Part shown: positions 10,401 through 16,400 of the stretch, piece after piece
Numbering within the stretch: the first letter of the stretch is position 1
Layout: the number at the start of each line of letters is the position of its first letter
Source of the DNA: Saprospiraceae bacterium
GTDB taxonomy: Bacteria > Bacteroidota > Bacteroidia > Chitinophagales > Saprospiraceae
Direction of reading: 5' to 3'
DNA: 55,423 bases
Assembly: GCA_020629715.1 (NCBI GenBank)
Contig: JAHDCU010000011.1
Coordinates: 1 to 55,423, forward strand
Program-made: the position numbers and the translations under genes
Notes under the pieces: model-generated
The model's input: the letters and a program-made list of their open reading frames with translations, nothing else
What the model was told of the DNA's origin: nothing
Databases searched by the model: none

Positions 10401-13400
10401 TCAGGAAGTGATGGTTGTAGTGGGAATGTTAAGGTATCTAATTCATTTGATATGAGTGAATTAGACGTATGTGCCGCTGCAGACTATATGTTGACGGTAA
10501 CGTTTACGGCTACAGATGATTGTGGTAATACAAGTACAGGAACACAAACTATCGATATCACAGTAGATACAACTGATCCAGTATTGACAGTTCCTGCGGC
10601 ACCATTAGCATTAGATTGCGCAGATATAAGTAGTACAACGAGTCCTGCGGCACAAATCGATGCTTGGTTAGCTACAGCAAGTGTAACTGACGCATGTGAT
10701 GCTGATCCAGTATTGACGCATAGTTTTGATATGGGAGATTTAGATGTATGTGCAGCTTCGGATTATATGATCACAGTTACCTTCACGGCTACAGATGGTT
10801 GTGGAAATACAAGTACAGGAACACAAACTATCGATATCACAGTAGATACAACTGATCCAGTATTGACAGTTCCTGCGGCACCATTAGCATTAGATTGCGC
10901 AGATATAAGTAGTACAACGAGTCCTGCGGCACAAATCGATGCTTGGTTAGCTACAGCAAGTGTAACTGACGCATGTGATGCTGATCCAGTATTGACGCAT
11001 AGTTTTGATATGGGAGATTTAGATGTATGTGCAGCTTCGGATTATATGATCACGGTGACATTCACAGCTACAGATGGTTGTGGAAATACGAGCACAGGTA
11101 CTCAGACAATAGATGTGACTGTAGATGCGACAGATCCTGTGCTGACCGTACCTGCGGCACCATTAGCTTTAGATTGTGCAGATATTAGCAGTACCTCAAG
11201 TCCTGCGGCACAAATAGATGCATGGTTAGCTACAGCAAGTGCAACAGATGCCTGTGATGCTGATCCAGTATTGACGCATAGTTTTGATATGGGAGATTTG
11301 GATATTTGTGCTGCCGCTGACTATATGATAACAGTTACATTCACAGCTACTGATGGTTGTGGAAATACGAGTACGGGTACTCAGACTATTGATGTTACAG
11401 TAGATGATGATGACCCGATGGTTACTGCACCTGCAGCTCCGTTGGCATTGGATTGTGCAAATATCAGTGGAACTTCTAGCCCTGCAGCACAAATTGATGC
11501 ATGGATGGCTACAGCATCGGCATCAGATGGATGTGATTCCGACCCAGTATTGACTCATAATTTTGATATGAGCGAACTGGATATATGCGCAGCTGCTGAC
11601 TATATGATCACAGTGACTTGGACAGCTACCGATGGTTGTGGAAATACTTCTACCGCAAGCCAAACTATCGACGTGACTGTTGATGACGAAGCTCCAATGA
11701 TCACAACGATGGCAGATGATATAACAGTTGAATGTAATGGCGCAAGTAACTCTGCAGAGCTTTTAGACTGGTTAAATAATAACGGTAACGCAGTGGCAAC
11801 CGATGATTGCACAGATGTGATTTGGTCTAATGACTACGGAACATTTGCAGCTGGTGCTTGTAGCGGTACAGAAAGTGTAACCGTAACCTTCACAGCTACA
11901 GACAATTGTGGAAATACTTCAACTACGCAAGGAACATTAACAATTGATGACACTACAGTTCCTACTTGGGAGATTGATCCAGTAGATATCACATTGGAGT
12001 GTGATGGTAGTACAGATCCTTATGCAGAGATTCAACAATGGTTAGATGCGGTGGGCTACGGAGATGCTGAAGATGATTGTAGTGTTGTGGTTTATTCAAA
12101 TAATTATACTACACTTTCTGATGAATGTGGAGCTACTGGTACAGCTACTGTTACATTTACGGCAACAGATGCCTGCGGTAATGCGATCTCAAGAGATGCA
12201 ACGGTTACCGTTATTGATAATTTCGGACCTGAAATCACAAGTCCTGCAAAGGATGAGACTGTAGAATGCGATGGTGCTGGAAATACTGCTCAATTGCAAG
12301 CTTGGTTAGACGCTAATGGAGGTGCAATGGCATCCGATATTTGTGGTGATTTTACATGGAATACTCCTGTGCTAATGACGACAATAGACAATTGTGGCAA
12401 TACCTCGGAAGCAGTATATATGTTCGCAGCAACGGATGATTGTGGAAATGTTTCTGCTAATACGATTGCTTCTTTCATTATAATAGATACTACAGAACCT
12501 TCATTCACGACAGACCCTATGGATATGACGGTAGAATGTGATGGTTTAGGTAATACTGCAGCATTACAGACATGGTTGGATTCAAATGGTGGCGCTGTAG
12601 CAACTGATATCTGTGGTGGTGATGTAACAGGAGCTGGTGATGATGATTCAGAAGGTTGGTCTTATGACTTAGTAAGTACTAATGATCTTTGTAGTAATAC
12701 TGCAGAATATACTTATGTATTTACAGCTACGGATGCATGTGGAAATAGTGAAACAAGACAAGCTGTATTTACAATTGAGGATACTACATCTCCTTTAATA
12801 GTAGGCGGCTCTGACCTCACAACGGAATGTGATCAAAGTAATGCCAACAACGATGATGATCTATTGGCTTGGATCAGTATGAATGCCGGAGCTACAGCAA
12901 CTGACGACTGTAGTGATATGGTTACTTGGACTAATGATTTTGACGTAGCCAATTGGGTTGATGGATGTAATGATACCCGATTTGTTGATGTAACATTCAC
13001 AGCCACGGATGATTGTGGAAATGAGTCTTCAGTTACTTTCAGATTTGGAACTGAGGATACTACGCCACCAGTATTTACAAACTGCCCAAGACCTGATATT
13101 GTAGAAAATGCTGAAACAGATCATTGTGATGCTTATGTAAACTTTAGTTTCCCAGAAGCTATAGATAATTGTGGGGATCCTACGATTACCAATCTTTCAC
13201 CTGTGAACCCTGCAACGGGAATGCCTTTTACCACTGGGGATCGATTCCCTGTAGGAACAACGATTCTGACATTTGAGGCAATGGATGATTGCGGTAACGT
13301 TACGGAATGTACTCTAAAAGTTATTGTAAACGATTACTGGGAAGTTCCAATGATTACCTGCCCGGTTGATGTAACCGTAGGAAATGATCCTTTCGAATGC

Positions 13401-16400
13401 GGCGCTATTGTCAATGATTTAGCACCACAAGTGAGCGATTCTTGTCCTGATAACTTGGTGGTCACATATCAGATTGAAGATGATAATGGAGATGTAATAG
13501 CAACAGGTCTTACAGATGCAAGCGGATTTAACTTCCCTGTAGGTACGAATACATTGACTTATTCAGTGCAAGATCAACCACTCCTATTGATTTCGGAAAT
13601 CACCCAAGATGGTAATAATCCAAATGGTGGAATGGCAGCACTACCATTCCCAGAAGCGGATGGAGATGATTACATTGAGATTACAAACTTTGGAGGAGCT
13701 GACTATGATCTAAGTTGCTTGATTATAGAACGAGTGCTTCCTGGTGGAGGTACCGAGACGTTCACAGTGCCAGCCAATACGATTTTAGCTCCTGGCGAGG
13801 TATTAGTACTACATTATGGTCCAGGTACAGATGATGTTACTGCACCAAACTACTTGTTCAATCTTGCAACGGGTACTGATCTTGCAGCGAACGATGTTGC
13901 TAATTACCTAGTATACTATGGCGATAATAATATCGATGCCATGATGATGTTTGCTGATGCTGAAGGTGGTATCATTAGAACAGAAATTTTTGATACCGAT
14001 ACTCCTGCTGACTTTGTATTAGCGGAGGCTTGTAACCCAATCACGCTTGAGATGTATAATCCTTCTTACCCTGCACCAGTAGATAATGGAGGTATGACAA
14101 GTTTACAATCGATCGAAGCACATGTAGCAACTTGTACGACGATTATTCAAGTAGATGATATTCAAGATCCTTTCTGTGCGGAATATGAATTGAGTGATTT
14201 TGATGGCTCTATTGGAGCGATAAGTTCAGGTATGTGTAATCAATTTACAGTAATCGTGCCCACGAGTTTGACGATAGGGGAGGTGAATATTTTAGATCTT
14301 CAGATCACGCATGCTGATATTTCAGAATTAGATGTGACTTTGACAAGTCCAGAAGGAACTCAAGTTGACCTGTTCTCTGCTATTTGTGCAGGAACAAGTA
14401 ATATGAATACTAGCCTAAATCTCGATGCTACTGTAGCTATAGATGATGCAGCTGCTTGTGCAGATGTGAATAGTGGTGGATTCTTATTAGCAAGTGGTCT
14501 TAAAGATTTCTACGGTGAAGAAGCGATGGGTACTTGGACACTTGAAATTGGTGATGGACTATTGGGTAATGATGGATCATTAGACAATTGGATCCTACAG
14601 ATTGCAGATATCCTTCCTTATAGCCAAATGGATACAATCATTAACAATGAAGTCGGACTTTGTGGAGCAACTTTCGAGTGGGTTCACCCAGAACTGGCAG
14701 ATAATTGTTGTAGTGGAACTATAGAGGTTTCGTATAGCAGCGATGATGATATTATTGTTCAGGTAGGAGGTATCATTGAAGGCGGTAGTGATGCCAGCGA
14801 GTTTTTTGAAGTGGGAACTACCACAGTTAAATATACACTAACTGACGATGCCGGAAATATGAGCATGTGTAGCTTTGATGTAACTGTTCTGGATGTTGAA
14901 GACCCTGTAGCTATTTGTCCTGCAGACATAACCATTAATTTAGCAGGAGGTGAATGTCGTACGCCAGTATTCTTCCTGTTAGATGGTACAGATAACTGCT
15001 CAGTATCAAGTTTGACTTCGATTCCTGAATCAGGTTCTGATTTTGAAATAGGCATTACAGAAGTAACTATTTTTGCGGAAGATCCATCAGGAAATATAAA
15101 CTCGTGTACCTTTAATGTTACCGTAATTGAGTTTGTTCCTGATCCCACACTCATTATGGCTTGTAATGACGAAATTAATCTTTCGCTGGACAACAATTGT
15201 TCAGCAGAGCTTACAGCAGATATGATTTTGGAGGGTAGCAACTATGGTTGCTTTGAAGACTTTTGTATCGAAGTAATAGATGCACATGGCAATGTACATG
15301 CTTCTACCTTCAATGTGACGGATATCAACCAAAGTTTTACGGTGTCGATCATTGATTGTTTAGGTGGCGGTAGTAGTTGTTGGGGTACTGTAAATATAGA
15401 AGAGAAATTGCTTCCAGAGATAGAATGCCCAGCAGATATAACAATCTCATGTAATCAAGATCCTGAAGATAGAAGTCCGATCACCAATCAATTGCTGACA
15501 GGTGAAATGACTTTGCTTACGTGTGAACCTGGTGGTAATGGCTGGTACGAAGACGTGATGACGGATAACGGGAACTGTAATGATCCTAGAGCATCTATCG
15601 TAAGAACTTGGTATTTTGAAGATAGTGCAGGTAATAGAGTAAGCTGTGAGCAAAATATCACTATTGATGCATTTGATCTTGCAGATGTTGTGTTCCCTCC
15701 TGACTTTGATAATAATAATCCTTTCGATTGTAAAGATGTCGCTGATTTTCCATTGTTAACGACTCCTGAGGGTTATCCGAATGATCCTATTGACGGTACA
15801 GGTTATCCTACACTAAATGGAATACCTGTACAGGCAACGGGAAATCTATGTGGAGTTAGCATGAATGTATCTGATGAGATCTATGATATCTGTGATGGAT
15901 CATACGAGATATTACGTACTTGGAAGGTTAGAAATATGTGTGGACCAGTCACTCCAACAAATCCTCTTACACATGTACAGGTTATTAAAGTTCTTGATAG
16001 TACAGGTCCTAATCTCGGACATTCTTTAGATGATATTACAGTAAGCACAGGTCCATGGTCATGTGATGCAGACGTTATACTTCCTTTACCTGATAAATTT
16101 GACGACTATTGTGGTTCCGCTACTACTTTCGACGCTAATATCTTTGGAGGTGGTTTGATAGATATTGATGGTTCGATTGCGGGAGGAGACTTAAGTGTAA
16201 GAGCTCTTGGGTTAGACAATGGCGATACATATACCATAGTTTATAGCGTAAGTGATCCGTGTGGAAATATTACAGAAATGCCGATTCAGGTATCAGTAGT
16301 CGATCAGACTCCACCGACACCAGTTGTCAAGCAGGATATTATTATGAGTTTGACTTCTTCTGGATCAGCAAGTGACGGTACTTCAAAATTGTATAGTGCC

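Noticed and set aside
8892-11681. Regular direct repeats that could suggest a CRISPR-like or satellite array
   Set aside because: Units are contiguous, 279 bp long and in frame within one coding sequence; there are no unique spacers and no cas genes.
14759-15241. Open frames on the minus strand inside the giant gene (also 8033-8485 and others)
   Set aside because: They are shadows caused by the repetitive, stop-poor composition of the giant gene; they differ from unit to unit and show no domain.
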